From Paenibacillus silviterrae (GTDB lineage Bacteria; Bacillota; Bacilli; Paenibacillales; NBRC-103111): a stretch of 64,000 bases of DNA. Position 1 is the first letter of the stretch; the number at the start of each line of letters is the position of its first letter. The position numbers were made by a program, and so were the translations under genes. The notes below the pieces were generated by a model. It was not told where the DNA came from, did not search any database, and was given only the letters and a program-made list of their open reading frames with translations. The DNA lies in contig NZ_JASKUT010000002.1 of the NCBI RefSeq assembly GCF_030167925.1, positions 1,488,001 through 1,552,000 of the forward strand. Direction: 5' to 3'. Shown piece after piece: positions 42,859 to 52,260 of this stretch.

Positions 42859-44688
42859 GTGACAACCGATTTTCCATCAGAACAACCGGATTCCATGAAG
42901 GGAGAGCGAATGATAAGTCGAAGGAAGCTGCTGGCTTCCTTAGGTATGGCCGGCGCCGCCGCTCTGGTAACCGCATATGGTACAAGCGCAACTGCGCAGT
43001 CGGTAACGGAGGCCACTTATGGCAAGCCGGAGCTGCTGCCGCGCGAGCTGATGAACTTAAGCTATGTGGTATCGACGACGATTGCCGAGCTTCGAAGCCA
43101 TGCCCAAATTCAAAATAACCTTGTATATTACGTTACCGATCGCGGGCAGGAAGGCATTTTCTTCTATGACCCGTCTGACGTCAGCTCCGAGGACAATACC
43201 GGAACGATATTGGTGAACGCTTCCGGGGCAAGGTTCAAGCGGGTTGTGGAGAATTATACGGTGAACGCCAAATGGTACGGCGCGAAGGGGGATGCTTCCG
43301 CAGATGATACCGCAGCCATCCAGAACGCGTTAAGCGAAGCGCTCCGATGGCCGAGTGTGAAGGTCATCGTGCCGGCAGGGACCTACCGCACGACGAAGGA
43401 GCTGTATTTGTTTAAAAACACACATCTGGTGATGAACGAGCAAACGACGATTCTTCGTAGCCACGACGGCAACGTGTTCCGTAACTATAGGACAACGGAC
43501 GTGTTCTACCAATACGAGGGCAACGGCAACATTACCATCGAGGGTGGCGTGGTCGATTGCAACGGGGTGAAATTCACCCGGGTTTGCAACGGAATGGCCC
43601 TCGCTCACGCTGAGCATATCACGCTGCGTAAAGTGACCATCAAGGATACCCAGAGCGGCCATGGCATCGAATTGACGGGTGTTCGGCATGTGCTTTTCGA
43701 TCAATGCCGCTTCGTAGGGTTTCTGTTTACCACCCAGAACTATTCCGAAGCCATTCAGCTGGAGCCCGCCTTGAAGGCAGGCTTCGTCGGGCAGGCCGCT
43801 GATCATACGCCTACCCATCATGTGACCGTACAGCATTGCTATTTCGGTCCGAGCGGTACACCGGGAACGGTCCCTTGGCCATGCGGTGTCGGGGCGCATG
43901 GGGCTTATCCCGGAGCGTATTTCGACCATATTATTGTTCGCGACAATGTTATGGAGAACTCTACTTATTGGGCGATCCGTCCCTTTAAGTGGCGCAATTC
44001 CGTCATTGCCGGCAATCATATGAAGAGGGTGAACGGCGGCATCTTCATCTCCACCCCGTCCGCAACCTCAGCTTCCTCGAAGGATGATCAAGGAGTCGTC
44101 CATCCGGTGCAGCCTGCAAGCACGATCATCGTGGAGCACAATATCATAGATACCGGGACGAATAACGGGATTTACGTCGAGGGCTTTGCTGAAGGAAGCG
44201 GGGAAAAGGTTATTATTGCTAATAATATTATTAAGCAAATGGACGGACAGGGGATCAGCCTTCGCAGCAATCACTGCGTGATTACCGGCAATATCCTGGA
44301 GGGAGTCAAGAAAAACGGCATCTATATGACGGATTGCACGAACATCGTCGTTGCCGACAACCTCATCCGCGACGTTAACTTCCATGGTGTGCACATCAAC
44401 AATTCTAAAAGCATTGCGGTAACCAATAATGCGGTTACGAATGCCGGTCAGAACGGGGAAGGGACGTATGACGGAATCGCTCTTACGGGTACGTCAAGAG
44501 AAACGCGAGTCGTTGGAAACACTGTAAGAACGGAGCAAGGACGGAAGCGGCTTCGCTATGGCTTGAATGCCGCCTCCTCCGTTACCTCGCTGACCCGTCT
44601 GCAGAATGACCTTCGCTGCGGTGCCGTAAACGGCAACTTGCTGGACGCATCCGCTGCTCCGAATACGTCCTTTGAAGACTTATCCTAG
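42859..44688 (+). CDS. Tat-exported right-handed beta-helix protein (pectate lyase 3-like)
   Basis: 609 residues from GTG 42859. The N-terminus holds a twin-arginine signal (SRRKLLASLG, then a hydrophobic, Ala-rich stretch), so the protein is exported folded. AKWYGAKGDASADDTAAIQNAL is the start of the pectate-lyase-3/GH28-like helix fold; YRTTKELYLFKNTHLVM and many Asn-rich turns (NNGIYVEGFA, NIIKQMDGQGISLRSN, NNSKSIAVTNNAV) form the parallel beta-helix. It is probably a polysaccharide lyase, hydrolase or binding protein. The GTG has AAAGGAGG 10 bases upstream; an in-frame ATG at 42910 also has a ribosome site and would still keep the Tat signal. It is divergent from the YesM kinase and may be controlled with that locus. 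Confidence 0.82.
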   Translation: MTTDFPSEQPDSMKGERMISRRKLLASLGMAGAAALVTAYGTSATAQSVTEATYGKPELLPRELMNLSYVVSTTIAELRSHAQIQNNLVYYVTDRGQEGIFFYDPSDVSSEDNTGTILVNASGARFKRVVENYTVNAKWYGAKGDASADDTAAIQNALSEALRWPSVKVIVPAGTYRTTKELYLFKNTHLVMNEQTTILRSHDGNVFRNYRTTDVFYQYEGNGNITIEGGVVDCNGVKFTRVCNGMALAHAEHITLRKVTIKDTQSGHGIELTGVRHVLFDQCRFVGFLFTTQNYSEAIQLEPALKAGFVGQAADHTPTHHVTVQHCYFGPSGTPGTVPWPCGVGAHGAYPGAYFDHIIVRDNVMENSTYWAIRPFKWRNSVIAGNHMKRVNGGIFISTPSATSASSKDDQGVVHPVQPASTIIVEHNIIDTGTNNGIYVEGFAEGSGEKVIIANNIIKQMDGQGISLRSNHCVITGNILEGVKKNGIYMTDCTNIVVADNLIRDVNFHGVHINNSKSIAVTNNAVTNAGQNGEGTYDGIALTGTSRETRVVGNTVRTEQGRKRLRYGLNAASSVTSLTRLQNDLRCGAVNGNLLDASAAPNTSFEDLS

Positions 44689-45239
44689 ACGGACTTGATG
44701 ATCTTTGCCGGGTTTCCGCCTACAACTACGTTATCAGGAACATCCTTCGTTACGATAGCACCGGAGGCAATGACCACATTGTTTCCAATCGTCACTCCCG
44801 GATTGATGACGGCTCTGCCTCCAATCCAGACGTTATGACCTATAGTGACTGGAATACCGTATTCCGCTCCGGTGATTCGTTCCGGGGCATGGATCGGGTG
44901 GGTTGCGGTATAAATATGAACTCCAGGGGCTATGAAACAGTTATCCCCTATCCGGATTTCGCATACGTCCAAGAAAACGCAATCGAAGTTCGCGAAAAAA
45001 TTATCGCCTACATGAATGTTATAGCCGTAGTCGCATCGAAAAGTCGGTTCCACATATAGGCTTTTTCCAGTGGAGCCGAATAGCTCCTTTAAGAGCCCGA
45101 TTCTTTCCTTATCATCGGTTTCAACAGTTTGATTGAACAATCTGGTCAGCCTTCGGGCATGCTGTCTCTCTTTCACTAATTCAGGATCTCCGGCAAAATA
45201 AAGCTCGCCGCTGAGCATTTTCTGTTTTTCGGTTTTCAT
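44685..45239 (-). CDS. Maltose/galactoside O-acetyltransferase-type hexapeptide protein
   Basis: 184 residues. The N-terminal Maa motif (MLSGELYFAGDPELVKER) precedes a left-handed beta-helix of hexapeptide repeats (VGDNFFANFDCVFLDV, IGHNVWIGGRAVINPGVTIGNNVVIASGAIVTKDVP) and the catalytic His in ATHPIHAPE. It transfers acetyl from acetyl-CoA to a sugar. AAAGGAG precedes the ATG. It is convergent with the beta-helix gene and overlaps it by 4 bases. Confidence 0.93.
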   Translation of the reverse strand: MKTEKQKMLSGELYFAGDPELVKERQHARRLTRLFNQTVETDDKERIGLLKELFGSTGKSLYVEPTFRCDYGYNIHVGDNFFANFDCVFLDVCEIRIGDNCFIAPGVHIYTATHPIHAPERITGAEYGIPVTIGHNVWIGGRAVINPGVTIGNNVVIASGAIVTKDVPDNVVVGGNPAKIIKSV

Positions 45240-45341
45240 TTTTTTCGCTCCTTTCGAGCTGTTCTGCGTTTTTTAAGTATAGAAATCATATTGTGGGATA
45301 AAGCTGGTACTAATCCACTTAGGCTAGGAGCAGCTCATCCC

Positions 45342-45812
45342 ATGCTAGCATTAGGAATCACTATAGCGGTAATGATCATTATCATCCTAGGTATGCCCAA
45401 ACGCTTGACCCTTGCGGAGTATTATATCACTTCCCTGTTTGCCTTCCTATTGAATGCTACTGCCGACTTCTACTTAAATTTGCAGCATGACTATTACGGT
45501 TATTTTAGGGAAGGAGTCGATATCGAGGGGTATCTTATTGTTTATGTTATTGGACCTTGCATTAATATACTCTATCTTAATTTCTTTCCGCGAACGCGTA
45601 GTATAGGTATCCAGGTGCTTTATCTACTGGCGTGGTGCCTAATCTCCATTGCATACGAAGTATATGTAGCGCTCCCGAACGGAATGATCTATTACAATGA
45701 ATGGAAGTGGTGGTATTCCGCGCTCGCTTATCCCTTTCTGTTTCTCCTCCTTGCAGCGCATTGGAGCTGGGTTCGAACGAAGCTGCTTAAGCTGCTGAAG
45801 TCGCAAGAATAA
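45342..45812 (+). CDS. Small membrane protein, CBO0543-like
   Basis: 156 residues from ATG 45342 (AGGAG 11 bases upstream); a TTG at 45291 in the same frame would add 17 residues but has no ribosome site. Four to five hydrophobic segments. The pattern with NATADFYLNLQHDYYGYF after helix 2 and WYSALAYPFLFLLLAAHW at the end resembles CBO0543-family integral membrane proteins of Bacillota, whose function is unknown. Confidence 0.65.
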   Translation: MLALGITIAVMIIIILGMPKRLTLAEYYITSLFAFLLNATADFYLNLQHDYYGYFREGVDIEGYLIVYVIGPCINILYLNFFPRTRSIGIQVLYLLAWCLISIAYEVYVALPNGMIYYNEWKWWYSALAYPFLFLLLAAHWSWVRTKLLKLLKSQE

Positions 45813-45816
45813 TAAG

Positions 45817-45856
45817 GGCTGTCCTTTCCGTCTTGGAAGGAACAGCCCTCTTTTTA
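45817..45856. terminator. Terminator between convergent genes
   Basis: GGGCTGT-CCTTTCC pairs with GGAAGG-AACAGCCC (45817-45848), followed by CTTTTT. It closes the small membrane-protein gene and lies 8 bases from the end of the RND operon on the other strand. Confidence 0.85.
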
Positions 45857-45863
45857 CTTGCCC

Positions 45864-47588
45864 TTAATTATCGATAAAATCGGCTACCAGCCTTCTGCAT
45901 TCACCGCCGTCGGTAGTAAAGACCTCGTATATTTTGACGTGCAGCGGTGAGGTAAACTGCTCAGACGTCCCGTTGAAGGTGAAGTTATTCTCCCCATTCA
46001 CGAGCCGGTTCGCTCCGGTCAGAGGCTTCGTGGCAATCGCCATGACTCTTCCGTTCTGATCCGATAGCTCGAATTGAAGGGAAGGGAAGCTGGCATCGAC
46101 CTGTACGTTCGGCATCCGTTCCAGTTCCAGGAAGAACTTGGCTTTATAGGAATATAAAAGTGCGGTAGCGCTGAATTGGAACGATACGTCCCAGCTCTCC
46201 ACCTTCGCTTTGAACGGATATACGCTGAACTGTGCCTCCGTGTCCTGCGGCTGCACTGCAACCCCATAGCTTGCGATGGTCGTGCTGTAAGGAGCTGCCG
46301 ATGTCGCGTCAAGCACCTGAAGAGCCAGTCCCTCTCCCGTCTCGGTCACAGGCAATCGATAGGCGTAGCTGAGCGTGATGCTCGAATGAGGCACGAGTGA
46401 CTTCGTGGCCAGAATCTGCCGCTGCCCGTTGTACTGCTCGCCTGTGCCGCTAAGCAGCCGTGTTTGGAAGATCGGAATTTCCAGCGGCTGATCGCTTTCG
46501 TTGGTCAGCTGGAACTTCGCCGTAGCCAATTTATTGCCCTCATCCTCGTTGTCTGTCAAATGCAGCTCCTGCAGCGACACCTTCATATCCGGATGAATCA
46601 ACGTGCTGAGCGGATCGAAGCTCATGGCCGTCCCCGGCTCGTACACCGGATAAGCAGGTGCGGCTGTTGCCGGTGCCGGGAGGGAAATGTTAAGGCGCCC
46701 TACCTGATAGGAAACAGGACCTGCAGCCCCCGTAAATTGTTCGGTTGTAAGCACATTTAAGCTGCGAAGCACCGTGTCCGGATCGACAGGGATCGCATAA
46801 TGAATGTACTTGCTCTCGCCGGCATTTAATACCAGAGGAGCTTGTTCCACACGTTTCCCTGGATATACCTTCAAGTCCGATTTCCCATCGATTTGGAAAT
46901 CCGTTACCGTTTCGCTCAGCGACGATGGGTTATGAGCCTCCAGCTGCAGCATATACGCCGTCCCTTGCGCGGTGGATTCCTTGCGGAGCTCCACCGGCGT
47001 GTATTGGATCGGCGATACGGCAGAAGGAATGACGAACGTTTCCGCCCACTGCCGCAGCATGGCAGGGTCCGTCATAACCATGTCACTGCCGGTCCATGGT
47101 TGTGCAGTAATCGGCGTGGTTGCAGCAAGTGTCTCCTGCTTCGGATACACGTAATAATCGACTTCCGTCCAATTGAGCTCCTTCAGCTGTACCGTGTCCG
47201 TACGGTCCAGAACCGTCATGTAGCTGAGCTCCGCATTCGTCAGCGGCTGAATCGCCTTAGGATTCGAAACGCTAGGCTGCAGCGTGTAAATTACGCCGTC
47301 GGTTGTTACGACACGCAGCTCATACTCGGGCACCCGCTTCATGGTTGTCGTATTGTTTTTCATTTTCACCACAACACCGATTCGCGTGCCTTCGGCTACC
47401 TTCTCATTCAGCAGGCTTTTCACTTCTACATTCAAATCGGAAATGAGGGGATACGCCTGCGCGGCGGGCTGTTGTATCGCCGATGGCGACGATACAGCCG
47501 CTTCCTCTGCAAAAGCTTGACTCCCATAGCCAAGTATGGAAACAGACAGGACAACGGTTGCCAGTGAAACAGTCCATGTTTTATTCAA
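45864..47588 (-). CDS. Secreted protein of unknown function in the RND efflux operon
   Basis: 574 residues. A signal peptide ends near QAFA-EE (residue 28). The mature chain shows no enzyme motif; it looks like several beta-sandwich modules, each with a pattern such as VVVKMKNNTTTMKRVPEYELRVVTTDG, LEAHNPSSLSETVTDFQIDG and FQLTNESDQPLEIPIFQTRLLSG, like repeats of immunoglobulin-type folds. The start is TTG with AGGAGGAG six bases upstream. It follows the adaptor gene by 29 bases, so it is very likely expressed with the RND pump. I do not recognise the family; a wall-side partner of the pump is an inference. Confidence 0.8.
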   Translation of the reverse strand: MNKTWTVSLATVVLSVSILGYGSQAFAEEAAVSSPSAIQQPAAQAYPLISDLNVEVKSLLNEKVAEGTRIGVVVKMKNNTTTMKRVPEYELRVVTTDGVIYTLQPSVSNPKAIQPLTNAELSYMTVLDRTDTVQLKELNWTEVDYYVYPKQETLAATTPITAQPWTGSDMVMTDPAMLRQWAETFVIPSAVSPIQYTPVELRKESTAQGTAYMLQLEAHNPSSLSETVTDFQIDGKSDLKVYPGKRVEQAPLVLNAGESKYIHYAIPVDPDTVLRSLNVLTTEQFTGAAGPVSYQVGRLNISLPAPATAAPAYPVYEPGTAMSFDPLSTLIHPDMKVSLQELHLTDNEDEGNKLATAKFQLTNESDQPLEIPIFQTRLLSGTGEQYNGQRQILATKSLVPHSSITLSYAYRLPVTETGEGLALQVLDATSAAPYSTTIASYGVAVQPQDTEAQFSVYPFKAKVESWDVSFQFSATALLYSYKAKFFLELERMPNVQVDASFPSLQFELSDQNGRVMAIATKPLTGANRLVNGENNFTFNGTSEQFTSPLHVKIYEVFTTDGGECRRLVADFIDN

Positions 47589-47617
47589 AGGTTTCTCCTC
47601 CTGATGTCGTTCCGTGA

Positions 47618-48865
47618 TTATTGCGAAACCTGTACTTTTTCTTTATCCTTCAATTGATGCTGTCCCGAGATGACAAGCTGCTCGCCTTCGGACACCCCGC
47701 TCCGCACCTCTTGGAACGTTTCGTTCAGTCTGCCAAGCTCCACCTTACGCTTCTCCACCATATCTCCCGCAAGGACGAATACGAAGGTATCACCACCTTC
47801 GCGCACGACACTAAGCGTCGGCACGGTTGGAACGAGCTGATCCTGCTCCTCTGTAAGCAGCACCTGTACCTTCATCCCGGGCTTCAGCTTCCGGTCTGTA
47901 TTAGGGACCTCCAGCTCAAGCGAATAGGATTTGGTTTGAGTGCTCATCACATCGGCTAGGTAGCTGACGTTACCTTTCGTCCGCTCCGTGGAGCCGGGAA
48001 CGTAAAACTCAAGCTGCTGCTTGCCTCTGGCAAGCTTGGCGGCCTCTTCCGTAAGCTCCGCCTTAATCTTAATTGGGTCAAGCTGCTGAATTTGTGCCGC
48101 GCGGAAGCCCGGGGAAAGCGTCATGCCCACCTCTACCGGGAGCTCCGTGATGACTCCGTTCACCGAAGCCTTCACCTCCAAATTCTCCAAGGTGCGATTG
48201 GCTTCACGGATGGACACCTCCGCTGTCTGCAGCCCTTGCTCCAGCTGGGCGAGCGAATTGGTAGATTCAAGCGTCTCCAGCTTCTGCTTGCTGCTATCCA
48301 AATCCAGCTTCAGGTTGTTCAGCTGCGTTTCCATCTGCTCCACTTGAAATTTCGTGACTAAGCCCATGTCATAGTCATTGCGGAGCTTGTTGTAATTTTT
48401 CTCAGTCTCGCGGATGGTCGATTCCAGCTTGGCGATGCCGTTCCGCAGATCCTGTTTGCTGTTAGCTAGATCCTCTTGCGCTTTGGCAAGCTGCTGACGG
48501 GTGCCGTTCATGCCGATCTTGGCTTTCTCGATCCCTAGCAGCACGTCCGTCGGGTCGAGCTTCAGAATGACCTCGCCCTTCTGAACCATGTCCCCCCGCT
48601 GCTTCAACACCTGAATTACGTCTCCCCCAGTTTTAATTGGTACATCCAGCTGGACGGAGGAGACAACGTCAGCTACCTGCTCGAGGGGTTCGCTGATTTT
48701 TTTCTTCTCAATCGGGGCTACCTTCACCTGCTTGAGCTGGGACGTTTGACTTTGCGCGGCAGGCTCTTGCGGCTTGGTGCAGCCGGCCAGCAAAGCAGCT
48801 GTGAGAACAAGAGAGCCGACGATCTTTGCGCTTTTGTATAACGTATTGTGATTATTGGGATTCAT
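47618..48865 (-). CDS. RND efflux periplasmic-adaptor-type lipoprotein (membrane fusion protein)
   Basis: 415 residues. Lipobox LLAGC, then the HlyD/AcrA-type order: a lipoyl half (PIKTGGDVIQVLKQRGDMVQKGEVILKLD), a long coiled-coil hairpin of about 110 residues, the second lipoyl half (VKASVNGVITELPVEVGMTLSPG), a beta-barrel and a C-terminal membrane-proximal domain. AAAGGAG precedes the ATG. It starts 18 bases after the RND gene and would connect to the pump on the outer face of the membrane. Confidence 0.93.
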   Translation of the reverse strand: MNPNNHNTLYKSAKIVGSLVLTAALLAGCTKPQEPAAQSQTSQLKQVKVAPIEKKKISEPLEQVADVVSSVQLDVPIKTGGDVIQVLKQRGDMVQKGEVILKLDPTDVLLGIEKAKIGMNGTRQQLAKAQEDLANSKQDLRNGIAKLESTIRETEKNYNKLRNDYDMGLVTKFQVEQMETQLNNLKLDLDSSKQKLETLESTNSLAQLEQGLQTAEVSIREANRTLENLEVKASVNGVITELPVEVGMTLSPGFRAAQIQQLDPIKIKAELTEEAAKLARGKQQLEFYVPGSTERTKGNVSYLADVMSTQTKSYSLELEVPNTDRKLKPGMKVQVLLTEEQDQLVPTVPTLSVVREGGDTFVFVLAGDMVEKRKVELGRLNETFQEVRSGVSEGEQLVISGQHQLKDKEKVQVSQ

Positions 48866-48883
48866 GGATGCTTCTCCTTTTGC

Positions 48884-51800
48884 TTAGTGGACTGCGGTTA
48901 CGGACTGGGCGGATGCGGCATCGTTCATTTTGTTCTTCTTTTTGAATAAACGGGATACTCTTTGGTTCATCCTATCAATAATCTCATATACGACCGGAAC
49001 GACTACCAGGGTCAGCACCGTCGATGTGGTCAAGCCGCCGATCACAACAACAGCAAGCCCTTTGGAAATGATGGTACCCTCCGAGAAGCCTAAGCCCAGC
49101 GGTAACAAGGAAAGCACAGTAGCTCCCGCCGTCATGATGATCGGACGCAGCCTCGTCAGGCCTGCCTTCACCAACGCGTCCCGGGCGTTAAAGCCTTCTT
49201 CCCGCAGCTGCTGCACACGGTCGATCAGTACGATAGCGTTCGTTACCACGACGCCAATCAGCATCAAGAAACCGATCAGGGACGTAATGTTAATGGATTC
49301 CCCGGAAACGAACAGACCCAGGAAACCTCCGATGGCGGCAAGCGGCAGCGAGAATAGAATGACAAAAGGCGCACTGGCGTTCCCGAAGGCGATAACCATA
49401 ACAAGGTAAACAATACAGATCGCTGCAACCATGGCCACAGCCATTTGTCCGAAGCTTTCCTGGATGTCTTCGTTGACCCCTTGGACCTCGGTACGAACAC
49501 CGGAAGGAAGCTCGACCTGCTTGAGTGCTTCGGTAATGCGAGTGCTTACGCCGCCCTTATCCTTACTGTCGATCTTGGCCGATATTTTTACATATTGCTC
49601 TTGCGATTCTCTCGTAATGGACGCCGGAGCATCCACTTGACGCAGCTTGGCGATTTCATCAAGACGAATCGTCGCTCCTGTCGGAGTCTTCAATTGAATA
49701 CTGCCAAGCTTATCCATGGAGTTTTTAAATTCGTCTTGTATCATAATCTGCGTGGTAAAGGTGACATTATCGAACTTCAAGTCCCCGATATTGGTCTTAG
49801 CCAGCCAGATCCGGACAGCTTCCGTCACTTGTGCGGAGGAAAGTCCGTACAGCCTTGCTTTATTTTGATCGACGCTGACGACTACCTGCATCTTTTTCTC
49901 GCTTAAGCTGTCTTCGATTTCTTTAAGCTCCGGGAACTCCTGCATTTTATTCTTGACGGCTTCAGCCCCGGCAATCAGCTGGTTCTGATCCTCACCCTTC
50001 AGCAGGTAGGCAAAATCCTCTCCGGTGCCTCCCATGTTGCCTTGAAGCAGCGAGCCCTCGACCTCGGAGCCTTTGGGAACCATACCAAGCAGAATTTCTT
50101 TATACTCTTTGGCCGTATCTTCCGCATCAAGCCCTTTGGCAACGGAAGCCATGATGCTTGCCCGATAAGGAACCCGTTCTCCGCTGGTATCCTGCATATC
50201 GTAGCCTACCATCGCCTCATAATAATCAAAGACAGGTGTACCGGTAGAGCTCTTCGCATCAGCCATCAGGCTCTCGATTTCTTTCATCTTCAAATCCATG
50301 GATTCGAAAGAAGTCTCCCGCGGCAGCTTGAAGGTAAACTGTACTTGTCGGTTCGATTCGCTTTCCGGCATAAAGGCCGCAGGGAGGAACGGTACCGTCC
50401 CGCCGACCCCAATGACAAACACAAGTACGGATACCAGAATGGTCTTCTTCGGATTGTTCAAGGACCAAACAAGCACTTGCTTATATTTACCCGCCATCTT
50501 GCCCACTTGCTCTTCGTCGTGATGCTGGATCTTATCGCTGTGAAGTACAAGCAGCTTCGCCAGCATCGGGATCACGGTAAGTGCAACGATCAAGGAAGAC
50601 ATCAGTGCAACCACGAGCGTAATGGCGAACGGACGGAAAATGTCTCCGAGAATTCCGCCGACAAAAGCAATTGGCAAAAATACTCCGGCGGTAGTAATGG
50701 TAGATGAAGTAATCGCGGAAGCCACGCGGGCCGTAGCCAGCTTGATGACCGAATCTTCACGCTCCTTCGCCTGCTGAAGCTCGCTATAAATATTCTCAAT
50801 GACGACGATCGAATCGTCGACGACACGTCCGACCGCGATGGTCAACCCGCCTAAGGTCATAATGTTCAAGGTGATATCGAGAGACGCCATGACGCATAAG
50901 GTAATGAGAATGGATAATGGAATGGAAACCAGAACGATCAAGGTCATACGCACATTGCGTAAGAACAGCAAGATCATTATGGAAGCCAGGAGGGCCCCCA
51001 GCATGCCTTCCTTCAACATTCCGTTAATGGATTTCTTCACTTCGTCGGCAGCATTATAAACCTTCGTGAATTGAAGATTCGGGAATTCTTGTTCCCAGCC
51101 GGCGAATAAACCGTCCACATTATCGGAGAATTGAACCGTATTGGCGTCCTTGCTCTTGAACAGGGTAATCCCGATTGCGGGCTGCCCGTTCAAACGGGTA
51201 ATGAACTTTGAATCCGATACGGCCTCGATCGTGGAAATGTCCTTAAGCAGCACTGTCGCCCCTTGGGCTGTGGTCAGCTTCATATTCTCCAGACCGTAAA
51301 TCGTCGTTAAGTCACTTTCCACACGGACCGATTGGGAGGTTCCGTTCAGCTCCACCGTTCCGGCGGGCGACGTCATGATGGCCGTTTGAATGCCTTGTTG
51401 TACTTGCTGCGGCGTTAAGCCATAGTTATTCATGGCATTGATGTTCAGCTTTAGCTTCAAGGTAGCTTCGTATTGACCCACGGAATCCACGTGATCGATT
51501 CCATCCATGGCGCTGAGCGTAGGCTCCATGACATCCTTATAGATGCGGTTGAGCTCCTCTTGATTCATTCCTTCCTTCCCGTGCACCGCGGCGAAATAAA
51601 CCGGGAAATCGGCCGAGCCGAACTTGGAAACCTTCGGTTCACTGGCTCCGACGGGCAGCTTGATGTCCTTAATCGCCGCTTCAATATCCCGTTTGGCATC
51701 ATCCGGACTGCGACCGTTAACCAGCTCCACCGTAATCGCCGAAAAATTATCGTTGGACGTAGAGCTGAGCTGCTTCATCCCCTCGATTCCGACAATCCGC

Positions 51801-52006
51801 TTCTCCAGTACCTTCGTGACGTTCTCCATGACATCCTTCGGCGGTGCCGGGTACATGGTGCTTACAAAAACAATCGGAAGCGAAATGTCCGGCATGCTTT
51901 CCTGCTTCAAGGTAGTAGCGGAGTAGCCGCCAGCCATAAACAGCAAAGCGCTGATAATAATGATGGCCGCAACATTTTTTAATGAAAAATCGGTCATTTT
52001 GTTCAT
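48884..52006 (-). CDS. RND-family multidrug/lipid efflux pump (SwrC/AcrB-type)
   Basis: 1040 residues, the normal length of RND pumps. Helix 1 near the start, a large outer loop, helices 2-6 with the proton-relay motif GRVVDDSIVVIENIY, and a second repeat with another large loop and helices 8-12 ending VVVIGGLTTSTVLTLVVVPVVYE. It is a proton-driven exporter; in Bacillus subtilis SwrC (YerP) exports surfactin-like lipopeptides and drugs, so this could have a similar role. The start at 52006 has AAGGAG seven bases upstream; an ATG six bases earlier is too close to it. It is the first gene of the operon and divergent from a TetR gene. Confidence 0.95.
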   Translation of the reverse strand: MNKMTDFSLKNVAAIIIISALLFMAGGYSATTLKQESMPDISLPIVFVSTMYPAPPKDVMENVTKVLEKRIVGIEGMKQLSSTSNDNFSAITVELVNGRSPDDAKRDIEAAIKDIKLPVGASEPKVSKFGSADFPVYFAAVHGKEGMNQEELNRIYKDVMEPTLSAMDGIDHVDSVGQYEATLKLKLNINAMNNYGLTPQQVQQGIQTAIMTSPAGTVELNGTSQSVRVESDLTTIYGLENMKLTTAQGATVLLKDISTIEAVSDSKFITRLNGQPAIGITLFKSKDANTVQFSDNVDGLFAGWEQEFPNLQFTKVYNAADEVKKSINGMLKEGMLGALLASIMILLFLRNVRMTLIVLVSIPLSILITLCVMASLDITLNIMTLGGLTIAVGRVVDDSIVVIENIYSELQQAKEREDSVIKLATARVASAITSSTITTAGVFLPIAFVGGILGDIFRPFAITLVVALMSSLIVALTVIPMLAKLLVLHSDKIQHHDEEQVGKMAGKYKQVLVWSLNNPKKTILVSVLVFVIGVGGTVPFLPAAFMPESESNRQVQFTFKLPRETSFESMDLKMKEIESLMADAKSSTGTPVFDYYEAMVGYDMQDTSGERVPYRASIMASVAKGLDAEDTAKEYKEILLGMVPKGSEVEGSLLQGNMGGTGEDFAYLLKGEDQNQLIAGAEAVKNKMQEFPELKEIEDSLSEKKMQVVVSVDQNKARLYGLSSAQVTEAVRIWLAKTNIGDLKFDNVTFTTQIMIQDEFKNSMDKLGSIQLKTPTGATIRLDEIAKLRQVDAPASITRESQEQYVKISAKIDSKDKGGVSTRITEALKQVELPSGVRTEVQGVNEDIQESFGQMAVAMVAAICIVYLVMVIAFGNASAPFVILFSLPLAAIGGFLGLFVSGESINITSLIGFLMLIGVVVTNAIVLIDRVQQLREEGFNARDALVKAGLTRLRPIIMTAGATVLSLLPLGLGFSEGTIISKGLAVVVIGGLTTSTVLTLVVVPVVYEIIDRMNQRVSRLFKKKNKMNDAASAQSVTAVH

Positions 52007-52055
52007 TTGCATACTCCTTCTTCAAAATACGCTCTTTGGTTCGTGCTCAGTTTCC

Positions 52056-52069
52056 TGACCGACTGGTCA
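52056..52069. promoter_or_regulatory. TetR-type operator O1, RND side
   Basis: TGACC-GACT-GGTCA, a perfect inverted repeat. It lies just downstream of the -10 box of the RND promoter, where repressor binding would block transcription. Confidence 0.75.
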
Positions 52070-52080
52070 TATCATTTATT

Positions 52081-52109
52081 AATATAAAGTCATATCACAT
52101 GAAAATCAA
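52081..52109 (-). promoter_or_regulatory. Sigma-A-type promoter of the RND operon
   Basis: On the minus strand TTGATT (52109-52104), 17 bases, TATATT (52086-52081), 75 bases before the RND start codon. Confidence 0.7.
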
Positions 52110-52149
52110 TAGAAAAACTGCTGGTCTATCTTAGTTAATATACCCAAAC

Positions 52150-52163
52150 TGACCAGTCAGTCA
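52150..52163. promoter_or_regulatory. TetR-type operator O2, tetR side
   Basis: TGACC-AGTC-AGTCA, matching O1 except for one half-site base. It ends 5 bases before the -35 of the tetR promoter. Confidence 0.7.
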
Positions 52164-52168
52164 CATCA

Positions 52169-52197
52169 TTGACACGTTTTCAGATAGAATATACAAT
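52169..52197 (+). promoter_or_regulatory. Sigma-A-type promoter of the tetR gene
   Basis: TTGACA (52169-52174), 17 bases, TACAAT (52192-52197), 64 bases before the TetR start. Confidence 0.75.
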
Positions 52198-52260
52198 GAC
52201 ACTACACGGCATGACGGAGCCTTCCCCATAGGAAGAATACATGAACGAGGGAAGTGGATT

